DNA of 64,000 nt from Treponema sp. (lineage in GTDB: Bacteria > Spirochaetota > Spirochaetia > Treponematales > Treponemataceae): assembly GCA_017449285.1 (NCBI GenBank), contig JAFSJX010000008.1, forward strand, positions 1 to 64,000. Reading direction: 5' to 3'. The translations under genes were made by a program, and so were the position numbers. The notes under the pieces are model-generated. The model was not told the origin of the DNA and did no database searches. It worked only from the letters and a program-made list of their open reading frames with translations. How positions within the stretch are numbered: position 1 is the first letter of the stretch; each line of letters opens with the position of its first letter. This document shows, in pieces, positions 50,971-58,746 of the stretch.

Positions 50971-52239
50971 TTAAGTTTCGGCATTTTTAACGGGAATGTA
51001 AAGCGTTTTACCCACGGAAAGCACGTCCTCCCTGCGAATTCTGTTTGCCGTGCAGATTTCGTCCACCGAACAGCCGTACAGCCGAGAAAGAAAGAATAGC
51101 GTCTCACCTTTGATGATTGTGTGCGGAATCAATTTTGTTTCGTTTCCTGTAGCGGAAAGTTTTTTTGCGCTTTCTGGGAAACCCGTTTTTTTTGCTTTTG
51201 CTACGGTATGTTGATTCGGGTGGAGCATCGTTTTCAGTGCAATCAGGGCGGCTTTCTCCATTCCCAGCGGCAGACGGATGTTGTATTCATCTTGTGGCGG
51301 CGTACATCCTTGCACAAGCGCACAGTTCAGCATTTTGAGCGTGGTGTAGTCCAGCCGCAATTCACCTGCAAGCCGCTCCAGCGTGATTTTGCTTTTGACC
51401 GTCACGTAGTCAAATTCTGCGAAACGTGTGTTTTTGGTAATTTCGGGAAGATGAATGTCGTAATTCGCTCCATGCTCGGAAAGTTCAGTAATTGCTAGGA
51501 ATTTCGGCACGTACTGAACCGATTGGTCACGAAGCAGACCTTTTTCCGCGATGTACCAGAATGATTTTTGCGGCGATTTTGCAAGGATTCGTTTCATCGC
51601 GCCCGCACCACAGTTATAAGCGGCAATCGCAATCGCCCAGTCACCGAACATTCTGTAGTTGTCCTGCAATTTTGAGAGCGCGGCATCGGTACTCAGCCAA
51701 GGGTCAAGCCTCTCATCAATCCACTCATTTTTTTTCATGAACGGGGCGATGCTGTTCTCCATAAATTGCCACAATCCCCGCGCTCCGCTTCTGCTTGTTG
51801 CCAGCGGTTTGTATTCGCTTTCCACTACGGGAAGATATTCCAGCGCAGCGGGCATATTCCGTTTTTTCAGTTCCTGCCGAATGTAGAGCCGATACAATTC
51901 GCCGTTGTCCAACGTCTGCACGAGTGATTTTTTTGCGTACTCGGTGCCGGTGTAGGAGCGGATATATTTCTGAATCATGCTTTGGGCATACGGTTGATTC
52001 GGCACGTTAATTCCGCCGATGTGGGTGAGCGGCTTTTGTGCGCTTTCTTGTGTGATAGCGGAAGATTTTTTCTGCTCTTGTACGAGCAAGCTTTGTGCGA
52101 ACGAAATTTCATTCGTCTCTGCCAAAATAGGAAGCAGCCCGTCAATAAACTTTTCTTCTGCGCTAGGAAGGTCTGCCGCAAATAAGAATGAGGCAAAAAA
52201 CGAAAGAACCGCGCAAGCGCAAAGTAGTCGCATTTTCAT
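50971..52239 (-). CDS. Membrane-bound lytic murein transglycosylase with LysM domain (MltD-like)
   Basis: A 422 aa periplasmic enzyme that cleaves glycan strands with anhydromuramic acid formation. It has a signal peptide (LLCACAVLSFFASFLFAA) and an SLT family-1 domain with YLPVVESEYKPLATSRSGARG (catalytic Glu in ES). It also has GLWQFMENSI and AIAAYNCGAGAMKRIL. The C-terminal LysM binds peptidoglycan (IIKGETLFFLSRLYGCSVDEI). The start at 52239 is set by the signal peptide; a GCCGATAA box (52254-52247) lies 7 nt upstream. It may open the cell wall for periplasmic structures such as flagella (inference). Confidence 0.9.
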   Translation of the reverse strand: MKMRLLCACAVLSFFASFLFAADLPSAEEKFIDGLLPILAETNEISFAQSLLVQEQKKSSAITQESAQKPLTHIGGINVPNQPYAQSMIQKYIRSYTGTEYAKKSLVQTLDNGELYRLYIRQELKKRNMPAALEYLPVVESEYKPLATSRSGARGLWQFMENSIAPFMKKNEWIDERLDPWLSTDAALSKLQDNYRMFGDWAIAIAAYNCGAGAMKRILAKSPQKSFWYIAEKGLLRDQSVQYVPKFLAITELSEHGANYDIHLPEITKNTRFAEFDYVTVKSKITLERLAGELRLDYTTLKMLNCALVQGCTPPQDEYNIRLPLGMEKAALIALKTMLHPNQHTVAKAKKTGFPESAKKLSATGNETKLIPHTIIKGETLFFLSRLYGCSVDEICTANRIRREDVLSVGKTLYIPVKNAET

Positions 52240-52310
52240 ACCACGATTATCGGCAGAAAAACGCAGAAAAGACACAAAAACCGATTTTCGTGAGACGTGA
52301 ACAGAACCCG

Positions 52311-52339
52311 CTGACACTCGCACCCAAATGTGCTATACT
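52311..52339 (+). promoter_or_regulatory. tsaD promoter, leaderless geometry
   Basis: CTGACA (52311-52316), 17 nt, TATACT (52334-52339), ATG at 52347 (8 nt). Confidence 0.75.
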
Positions 52340-52346
52340 TTTCCGT

Positions 52347-53387
52347 ATGAAAATTCTTGGCATTGAATCTTCCTGTGACGAGACGGCGTGTGCTGTCGTG
52401 GAGGACGGAAAAAAAATATACAGCAACGTGGTGGCAACGCAGATTCCGTTCCACCAGATTTACAAGGGCGTTGTGCCAGAGATTGCGAGCCGTAAGCATG
52501 CGGAGTGGATTCTGCCCGTGGTACGTCAGGCTTTGACTGAGGCGAACCTTACGCTTTCTGATATTGATGCGGTGGCGGCGACGAACCGACCAGGGCTGAT
52601 GGGCAGCCTTTTGGTGGGACTGACGTTCGGAAAAACATTGGCGTGGGCGGCGGGAAAGCCGTTTATCGCGGTGAACCACATGCTGGGGCATCTGTACGCG
52701 GCACATTTGCAGAATGACATTCCGTATCCGTACCTTGGTTTGCTCGTGAGCGGGGGACATTCGATTATCGCCAGGGTGAACGGTTTTGATGATTTGGAAA
52801 TTCTTGGCACGACGATGGACGACAGCGTGGGCGAGGCGTTCGACAAAGTGGCGAAATTCTACGGGTTAGGCTATCCTGGCGGCGTGATTATCGACAAACT
52901 GGCTCAGCAGGGGGATTCCAAGGCGTTTTCGTTCCCCGTACCGAAACTGGATAAGCGCGGCGAGCATCAGTACGATGTGTCTTTCAGCGGATTGAAGACG
53001 GCGGTGATTCATCAGGCGGATCAGTTTTTGAACAAGGGCTACGAAAAGACAAACGAAAATATCTGCGCCGCGTTTCAGGAGACCGCCTGCCGCACATTGA
53101 CAAGCCGCCTTTTCCGTGCGGTTGACGACACGGGCTTAAAGACGGTGGTTGCGGGTGGCGGCGTGGCCGCAAATTCGCGGCTTCGGGCATTGCTTTCCGA
53201 GCGCACGGACATCAACTGCATTTTTCCGCCGCTGAAACTTTGTGGCGACAACGGTGCGATGATTGCGGGCGTGGCGTATCACTTTTTGCAGCGCGGCGAC
53301 CGAAGCGGCTGGAACACAACGGCATGCGCAAGAATTCCGCAATTCAAGAGAGGATTGGCGAATTTAGAGGCGTTCGGACGGCGGTAA
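52347..53387 (+). CDS. tsaD: tRNA N6-threonylcarbamoyladenosine transferase
   Basis: Essential subunit that transfers threonylcarbamoyl to A37 of ANN-decoding tRNAs with TsaB and TsaE. The 346 aa protein opens MKILGIESSCDETACAVVED and has metal-binding H111/H115 in NHMLGHLYAAH. It also has LVSGGHSIIARV, GEAFDKVAKFYGLGYPGG, and the C-terminal VVAGGGVAANSRLRALL with Asp in CGDNGAMIAGVAY. The upstream frame would include the promoter, so the ATG at 52347 is preferred. It diverges from the transglycosylase gene. Confidence 0.96.
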   Translation: MKILGIESSCDETACAVVEDGKKIYSNVVATQIPFHQIYKGVVPEIASRKHAEWILPVVRQALTEANLTLSDIDAVAATNRPGLMGSLLVGLTFGKTLAWAAGKPFIAVNHMLGHLYAAHLQNDIPYPYLGLLVSGGHSIIARVNGFDDLEILGTTMDDSVGEAFDKVAKFYGLGYPGGVIIDKLAQQGDSKAFSFPVPKLDKRGEHQYDVSFSGLKTAVIHQADQFLNKGYEKTNENICAAFQETACRTLTSRLFRAVDDTGLKTVVAGGGVAANSRLRALLSERTDINCIFPPLKLCGDNGAMIAGVAYHFLQRGDRSGWNTTACARIPQFKRGLANLEAFGRR

Positions 53388-53473
53388 GGCGGTAGAACGT
53401 ACGGTTTTTTGACGCTATTGTTTTGATATGCGAAGCGGGGTTCTTAGGGGAACTCCCCTGAAAGGAGATTGTT

Positions 53474-53965
53474 ATGGCACAAATGGACATCGTTCTTTTT
53501 ATTGTGGCGGGACTCCTGTTTTTTGTGGGCATCGTTGGCTGTATTCTGCCAGGGCTTCCTGGAACGCCGTTATGCTGGGGCGGGCTTTTGTGCGCATCGT
53601 TTACGTCGGTGTGTACGGTCAGTTGGGCGGTGCTGATTGCCTGTGCGGTCATTACAGCAATCGTAGAAATCGTGAACAATATCGTGCCGGCAATTTTTGC
53701 GCGGAGAGCGGGTGGCTCAAAAGAAGCGGCGTGGGGTTCGATTATCGGTACGTTCATCGGACTTTTTGGTTTGGGAATCGGCATGTTATTGGGAGAGTTT
53801 TTGGGCGCATTCATCGGCGAGATGATTCACGATGAAAAAAATGTTCGTCACGCGCTTGCGGTCGCTTTTTGGTCATTTTTGGGCTTTATCACGGGCGTGG
53901 GATTGCGTCTTCTGACGGCGTTCGCGTTCATCATCATCTTGTTCAAAGGAATCGGAAAACTATGA
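53474..53965 (+). CDS. DUF456-family membrane protein
   Basis: A 163 aa inner-membrane protein with four to five helices. Gly-rich helices (GIVGCILPGLPGTPLCWGGLL; GSIIGTFIGLFGLGIGMLLG) are typical of DUF456, a small family of unknown function with glycine-zipper segments. AAGGAG precedes the ATG. Its stop overlaps the start of the next gene by 4 nt (ATGA). A GGGGTTC/GAACTCCCC hairpin lies at about 53439-53460 just before the ribosome binding site. Confidence 0.8.
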   Translation: MAQMDIVLFIVAGLLFFVGIVGCILPGLPGTPLCWGGLLCASFTSVCTVSWAVLIACAVITAIVEIVNNIVPAIFARRAGGSKEAAWGSIIGTFIGLFGLGIGMLLGEFLGAFIGEMIHDEKNVRHALAVAFWSFLGFITGVGLRLLTAFAFIIILFKGIGKL

Positions 53966-54678
53966 GCAGCATTACACCCGCATTGTATCTGATTCCTGTT
54001 CCTCTGGGCGAAACGCCCGTAGAAAATGTCCTTCCGTCATATAATCATGAGGTCATCATCGGAATAAAGCATTTTATTGTGGAGAATGTGCGTTCTGCCC
54101 GACGTTTTTTGAAATCGGTTGATAAGACAATCGACATCGACACGCTGACTTTTTATGAATTGAATGAGCATACGGACACCACGAAAATCAGCCATCTGCT
54201 TGACCCGCTGGGAAAAGGTATTCCGATGGGCGTGATTTCTGAGGCGGGCTGTCCTGCTGTTGCTGACCCCGGAGCGGATGCCGTTGCCCTTGCGCAGAAA
54301 AAAAATCTTCCCGTCGTGCCTCTTGTCGGTCCTTCTTCTATTATAATGGCGTTGATGGCGAGCGGATGTAACGGACAGAATTTTGCGTTCAACGGGTATC
54401 TTCCGGTCAAACCTGCCGAACGTGTCTCAAAAATCAGGCAGTTGGAAAGCCGTGCGTACAAAGAGCGTCAGACTCAGATTTTTATCGAAGCCCCGTATCG
54501 AAACACAAAGATGTTTGAGTCAATTCTTTCTGCGTGCCGAGCCGACACAAAACTATGCGTTGCAGCAGGAATTACCACGGAGAATGAATTCATCAGGACA
54601 AAGACCGTGGGGCAGTGGAAAAAAGAGAAAATTCCCGATTTGCAGAAAATTCCTGCAATCTTTCTTATTTCGATGTAA
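53962..54678 (+). CDS. SAM-dependent methyltransferase of the tetrapyrrole methylase (RsmI-like) family
   Basis: A 238 aa member of the family that includes RsmI, the 16S rRNA C1402 2'-O-methyltransferase. It has ALYLIPVPLGE at the N-terminus, the ISEAGCPAVADPGADAVALAQ SAM loop, VPLVGPSSIIMALMASG, FNGYLPVKPAERVSKI and FIEAPYRNTKMFESIL. It is shorter than canonical RsmI (about 286 aa) and lacks its C-terminal domain, so it may be a paralogue with another substrate. It is coupled to the DUF456 gene. Confidence 0.82.
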   Translation: MSSITPALYLIPVPLGETPVENVLPSYNHEVIIGIKHFIVENVRSARRFLKSVDKTIDIDTLTFYELNEHTDTTKISHLLDPLGKGIPMGVISEAGCPAVADPGADAVALAQKKNLPVVPLVGPSSIIMALMASGCNGQNFAFNGYLPVKPAERVSKIRQLESRAYKERQTQIFIEAPYRNTKMFESILSACRADTKLCVAAGITTENEFIRTKTVGQWKKEKIPDLQKIPAIFLISM

Positions 54679-54750
54679 TTATTCTTAATTTATGTTCATC
54701 TTTTCTAGCAAAAAAAAATAAATCGTGATAAAATGAAGAAAGAGGTGAGC

Positions 54751-55836
54751 ATGATGAAAAGTTCCAGATTTGTTGCGGTTTGCGTGGCATTCCTTGTGTG
54801 TTTTGGTGGCTCTGCATTTGCCGCAAAAGCGGTAAGCGTAAAGACGGAAATCGCATCGTTTGACAAGCACGGAAATGCAAATTTAAAGATTACGGGAACG
54901 GTTTTTTCCGCAAATAATTTTGGTCTGAGCGACATTGTTTCGGTAAAAGTCGGCTCGTTTAAGTTTGACGCTCCTGTGGGAAAAAATTACACCGATGTGG
55001 ATAACGGGGATTACATCATCCGTATCAATGATCAGGAAGTTTCGCTTGCTATTAACATGGGAAACTTTGAGAAAAGAAGCAATGCCAAGGTTGGCGATTC
55101 TGTCACCATCACGATGAAAGAAAAACTCGGCTATCTGCGCACATACCAGTCACGTATTCTGAACAAGAATAATGATCGCGCTAATTTTTCAAGTAATGAG
55201 GTGTTCGCAAACTGGCGCGCAGTCAACACAGGAAAAATTGCTCCCAACCGCCTGTATCGTTCAAGCAGTCCGATTGAGGTAGCCGATGCCCGCGCTCCTT
55301 ATGCTGCGGAACTTTTGGCGGCATCTCCTGTAAAAACGATTATCAACCTCTGCGACTCCACGGCATCTGCTGAGAATCGCGCCCTGCAGGTTCCGTTCTA
55401 TACGGATATTCTGAAAAGCGGCAACGGAATTTGCCTGAACATGGGCGCGGCGTATGCTGATATCGTGTTCTCCCGCAAATTGTATGACGGTCTTGCGTTT
55501 ATGGCTTCGCATGAGGGACCGTATCTTGTGCATGGTAAAGAGGGAAAAATCAGGACAGGTTTTGTCTGTACGGTACTTGAAGCCCTATGCGGAGCGACGA
55601 TTGAAGAGATGGACGATGACTTTATGATAAGTTATGAAAATCTCTATGGGCTAAAAAAAGGCTCTAGTCAGTATACGGCAATCAAGCAGACTGTTCCCGA
55701 AATGTTCAAGACAATCAGCGGAACTAAAAAAATAACCAATGGAAACGTGCAGTCTTTGGCAGAAAACTATCTGAAAAAAACAGTCGGTTTGTCAAATGAG
55801 CAGATTACCGCACTGCGCAATAATCTGACCAAATAG
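54751..55836 (+). CDS. Secreted tyrosine-phosphatase-fold protein with the catalytic Cys replaced
   Basis: A 361 aa exported protein (signal peptide ending at GSAFAA). The C-terminal 230 residues follow the bacterial Y_phosphatase3/DSP pattern: NWRAVNTGKIAPNRLYRSSS, TIINLCDS, then a P-loop that reads LVHGKEGKIRTGF. The family has HCxxGxxRTG; here the nucleophile Cys is Gly262 and the usual Asp before Arg is Ile, so phosphatase activity should be absent. An N-terminal domain of about 120 residues (KTEIASFDKHGNANLKITG) is beta-rich. GAGGTG precedes ATG 54751 / 54754; the start could be either. The next gene follows after 9 nt. Confidence 0.82.
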   Translation: MMKSSRFVAVCVAFLVCFGGSAFAAKAVSVKTEIASFDKHGNANLKITGTVFSANNFGLSDIVSVKVGSFKFDAPVGKNYTDVDNGDYIIRINDQEVSLAINMGNFEKRSNAKVGDSVTITMKEKLGYLRTYQSRILNKNNDRANFSSNEVFANWRAVNTGKIAPNRLYRSSSPIEVADARAPYAAELLAASPVKTIINLCDSTASAENRALQVPFYTDILKSGNGICLNMGAAYADIVFSRKLYDGLAFMASHEGPYLVHGKEGKIRTGFVCTVLEALCGATIEEMDDDFMISYENLYGLKKGSSQYTAIKQTVPEMFKTISGTKKITNGNVQSLAENYLKKTVGLSNEQITALRNNLTK

Positions 55837-55845
55837 GCGGAATGT

Positions 55846-56679
55846 ATGAAGATTTTGATACGCCCTCATGACATCGGAAAAGGAAGTGCAGACTGGCTAG
55901 GAAGAACAGCGCATGAATGGGGATTCGATGGCGTTCAGCTGGCAATTGCAAAGGCGGTGGAAGGACAGAACGGAAATCCTGGCACATTGACGAGCGAAGT
56001 TGTGTCAGAAATTCGGCACGGCTTTAACGACAACGGCGTGGAGATTCCTTTGCTGGGCGCCTATTTTAATCCCGTTCATTCCAACAAAGACAAGGTAAAG
56101 GCGGGCGCAGAAAAATATGCCGACCATCTTCGGCACGCCGCTGAATTCGGGGCAAAATTTGTCGCTTCGGAAACGGGCAGTTACAACGATGATAAATGGA
56201 CGTACAATCCCAAAAATCAGACCGAAGAGGCTTTTAAGGAAGTCGTGGAAATTTTCCGTCCTATGCCAAAGATTGCGGCAGAAAGCGGCGTGTGTATGGC
56301 TCTTGAAGGCGCGTGGGGACACTGTATGTACAAGCCGGAGCAGCTAAAACGTCTTGCCGATGAGATTGACCCCGGACAGAATCATTTCCGTTTTATCGTA
56401 GACATCTATAATTATCTCTACATCGGAAATCACACCGAGCGCGCAAGAATTTTCGAGACCTGCCTAAAACTCTTCAAAGGAAAAATCTGTGGCTTCCACC
56501 TAAAAGACTACATGGTAAACGGCGATACGCTGGAAATTGTTCCGCTTGGTGACGGACTGATGGGCTGGAAAGATTTTCTTCCGCTTATAAAAACCGAGTG
56601 TCCTGATGCGTACCTGATTTTTGAGGGCGTTAAGGAAGTGCCTAAAAGTCTGCGATTCGTGCGCGAAATCGTCGGATAA
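55846..56679 (+). CDS. Sugar phosphate isomerase/epimerase-type TIM barrel protein
   Basis: A 277 aa AP-endonuclease-2 fold (xylose-isomerase-like TIM barrel) protein. Motifs include HEWGFDGVQLAIAKAVEG, LLGAYFNPVH, FVASETGSYND, ALEGAWGHCMY, RFIVDIYNYLY, GFHLKDYM and PLGDGLMGW, which provide the Glu/Asp/His metal ligands of the family. Substrates are usually ketoses or inositol derivatives; the specific one is unknown. AGGCGG lies 5 nt before the ATG. It follows the phosphatase-like gene and may be co-transcribed. Confidence 0.82.
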   Translation: MKILIRPHDIGKGSADWLGRTAHEWGFDGVQLAIAKAVEGQNGNPGTLTSEVVSEIRHGFNDNGVEIPLLGAYFNPVHSNKDKVKAGAEKYADHLRHAAEFGAKFVASETGSYNDDKWTYNPKNQTEEAFKEVVEIFRPMPKIAAESGVCMALEGAWGHCMYKPEQLKRLADEIDPGQNHFRFIVDIYNYLYIGNHTERARIFETCLKLFKGKICGFHLKDYMVNGDTLEIVPLGDGLMGWKDFLPLIKTECPDAYLIFEGVKEVPKSLRFVREIVG

Positions 56680-56680
56680 A

Positions 56681-56793
56681 TTCCTCACAGAGCTAAAGAG
56701 CGCACTGAGACGGGGAGTTTGTTTTTTTATTACGCTCTCTGTGCGCTCGATTTTCGCAAAGCGATTGCTCCTTTCTCTGTCGCTCTGTGAGAA
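56681..56793. repeat. Small element with 13-bp terminal inverted repeats
   Basis: TTCCTCACAGAGC at the left and GCTCTGTGAGAAA at the right are inverted repeats with one mismatch, and the inside is rich in further CTCTGTGCGCTC-type words. It lies between convergent genes. Its left end resembles that of 43768-43835. Confidence 0.6.
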
Positions 56794-56795
56794 AC

Positions 56796-58190
56796 TTACA
56801 CTTCACCCATACACGTTCGGCCGCCCCATTCGTGGCTGTGTTCTCTTTCCCGCGCAATCGTTTCGTCAAAGTCTGCCACTGGCTCGCAGTTTGCTTCGAT
56901 TTGCAGGGCGGTTTTGTGCAGCCTTTTTAGGCATTCCGATTTGTCGGTGTAGCCCAGTTTTGATTTTTCTATGCTGTCGCCAAGAATGCGGATTGATTCA
57001 TCGTAAATTTTTGTGGGAACAGGAAATGGATGCCCGTCTTTTCCGCCATGCGCAAAGCTGAACCGCGCGGGGTCTTTGAATCTGCTTGGCGTTCCGTAGA
57101 TTACTTCGCTTACGAGGGTAAGGCTTTGCAGTGTGCGCGGACCTAATCCTGGCGTAAGGAGAAGGCTTTCAAAATCGGGATTGTCGTTGTCGTATGCCGT
57201 GGCAAGCACTCCGCCGAGCCGTTTTAAATCTACGTCTTCCGCGCGGACTTCGTGGTGAGCGGGCATAACAAGATTTCGTTTGTTTTCGATGATGATATTT
57301 GTGCCTTGCCAGTTAGTGCTGTCGGGGGCGTTACGGGGGCACCCCCCGTAGAGAGGGTAGCGACCAACGCTTCGCAACGAAGCCGCAGGCGAAGTTTCGT
57401 GGCGGTGGGCGCGTAGGGGGAGACTTCCCCCACCACTCATTTCAGTATCTTCAAAGTTAAATTCTACCTGACGAACTAAATCGTTTCCGCTGATTTTTGC
57501 GATTTCTTTTATCATGCGGTCGGGGTTTTCGTGTGTGAGCGTCAGAATTGAGCTGCGTGTGGGGGCGGCATTTGAGTCCGTCAGGTTCAGAATTTGCCCG
57601 CGGTTTTCTCCCGTTACGCCTGTGTGCGGCTCTTCCACAAAAGATTTGATGTCTGCCGAACACCAGTGGTATCTTCGTGCGGTCTTTGCGTGAGCATTCA
57701 TTCCCTGCTGAACCACTGCCCAGTCGCCTTCGTCTGTCAGGATAAAATTGTGCTGGTAGAGTTGGAAACCGTCCTGAACGGCGGTGTTATCCACTTTTGC
57801 GCACAATTTGCTTGCCCGAACCAGTTCTGTTCCGTTCATGCCGGTAGCGTTGCAAATCCAGTCAATCTGTTCTGGTGTTTGGCGCGAATATTTTCCCCTG
57901 CCGCCGCATACGCACAGTCCGAATTCTTTTGCGTGCGCATTGATTCCCCGTTTTAACGCATACATCACGCTGGTTGTAATGCCACTGGAGTGCCAGTCCA
58001 TGCCTAGCACCGCTCCTAAAGACTGAAACCATAGCGGGTCAGAGAGTCGGCGCAACACCTCGCGTTTTCCGTAAGTGATGAGCAGTGCAGAGACGATTTC
58101 TGTTCCAAGCATCATCATACGGTCGGCGAGCCATTTTGGCACTGTTCCCGTGTGCAGAGGCAAGTCCGCATAGCCAGTTCGTTTGAGCAT
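56796..58190 (-). CDS. DUF763 protein with an in-frame repeat insertion
   Basis: A 464 aa protein of the DUF763 family, known mostly from archaea and thermophiles. Its features are the family opening KRTGYADLPLHTGTVPKWLA and the C-terminal signature FESLLLTPGLGPRTLQSL, VIYGTPSRFKDPARFSFAHG and GKDGHPFPVPTKIYDESI. The function is unknown; a helix-hairpin-helix-like LLTPGLGPRT suggests DNA contact. Residues about 280-325 (SGGGSLPLRAHRHETSPAAS, then LRSVGRYPLYGGCPRNAPDS) are encoded by a copy of the family A repeat and interrupt the domain without breaking the frame. Start 58190 is chosen from the family N-terminus. Confidence 0.85.
   Translation of the reverse strand: MLKRTGYADLPLHTGTVPKWLADRMMMLGTEIVSALLITYGKREVLRRLSDPLWFQSLGAVLGMDWHSSGITTSVMYALKRGINAHAKEFGLCVCGGRGKYSRQTPEQIDWICNATGMNGTELVRASKLCAKVDNTAVQDGFQLYQHNFILTDEGDWAVVQQGMNAHAKTARRYHWCSADIKSFVEEPHTGVTGENRGQILNLTDSNAAPTRSSILTLTHENPDRMIKEIAKISGNDLVRQVEFNFEDTEMSGGGSLPLRAHRHETSPAASLRSVGRYPLYGGCPRNAPDSTNWQGTNIIIENKRNLVMPAHHEVRAEDVDLKRLGGVLATAYDNDNPDFESLLLTPGLGPRTLQSLTLVSEVIYGTPSRFKDPARFSFAHGGKDGHPFPVPTKIYDESIRILGDSIEKSKLGYTDKSECLKRLHKTALQIEANCEPVADFDETIAREREHSHEWGGRTCMGEV
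57327..57430 (-). repeat. Dispersed repeat family A, copy 3, inside the DUF763 gene
   Basis: On the plus strand CCCCCCGTAGAGAGGGTAG ... GTAGGGGGAGACTTCCCCC. The ends match the inverted family A copies (CCCCGCAGAGGGGGTAG ... GAGGGGGAGACTTCCCCC), while the core has diverged. The reading frame is kept. Confidence 0.65.
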
Positions 58191-58232
58191 GAATGATTTT
58201 ATCATAATACTATACAAAATGCAAGAATGTGG

Positions 58233-58261
58233 TTGCGCACTTTGTAATTTCGTGGTATCGT
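58233..58261 (+). promoter_or_regulatory. Promoter of the LMW-PTP gene
   Basis: TTGCGC (58233-58238), 17 nt, TATCGT (58256-58261), ATG at 58270 (9 nt). Confidence 0.5.
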
Positions 58262-58269
58262 TACGAACC

Positions 58270-58725
58270 ATGTACCGAATTCTTTTTATCTGTCACGGAA
58301 ATATCTGCCGCTCGCCTATGGCAGAAATGGTTATGAAGCATCTCGTTCATCAGAAGAGCAGGGATGCGGATTTTTTTATTGATTCTGCCGCCGCACAGCC
58401 TGATGCGATTGGTTGTGGGATTCACAGGGGAACTAGGCAGATTCTTCGTTATTACAATATTCCGTTCACCGAGCATTATGCACGCCTCGCTGTTCGTGCC
58501 GACTACGCTAGATACGATTTGATTATCTGCATGGATGAAGAGAATATGGAAGACATGGATTATCTTTTTAGCGGCGATGGAGAGCGAAAAGTTCACAAAC
58601 TGCTGGAATATTGCGGCATGACTCGCGATGTGGCTGACCCCTGGTACACGGGCAATTTTCAAGACACGTATGATGACGTAATGGCGGGCTGTACCGCGCT
58701 TCTTGAAAGGCTCTTAGGAGAATAA
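58270..58725 (+). CDS. Low-molecular-weight protein tyrosine phosphatase
   Basis: A 151 aa cysteine phosphatase with the N-terminal P-loop ILFICHGNICRSPMAE (C-x5-R-S) and the general-acid Asp in VADPWYTGNF. The length is typical. HGN replaces the more common VCxGN, which is tolerated. In bacteria such enzymes dephosphorylate tyrosine kinases or protein-arginine; the target is unknown. The start at 58270 is fixed by the P-loop position and the promoter. icd is convergent, 21 nt away. Confidence 0.93.
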   Translation: MYRILFICHGNICRSPMAEMVMKHLVHQKSRDADFFIDSAAAQPDAIGCGIHRGTRQILRYYNIPFTEHYARLAVRADYARYDLIICMDEENMEDMDYLFSGDGERKVHKLLEYCGMTRDVADPWYTGNFQDTYDDVMAGCTALLERLLGE

Positions 58726-58746
58726 GTTCAGCCGTCTCCGTAGCAA

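Noticed and set aside
52188-52346. N-terminal extension of tsaD from 52188
   Set aside because: It overlaps the divergent gene and the tsaD promoter; TsaD proteins begin at MKILGIESSC.
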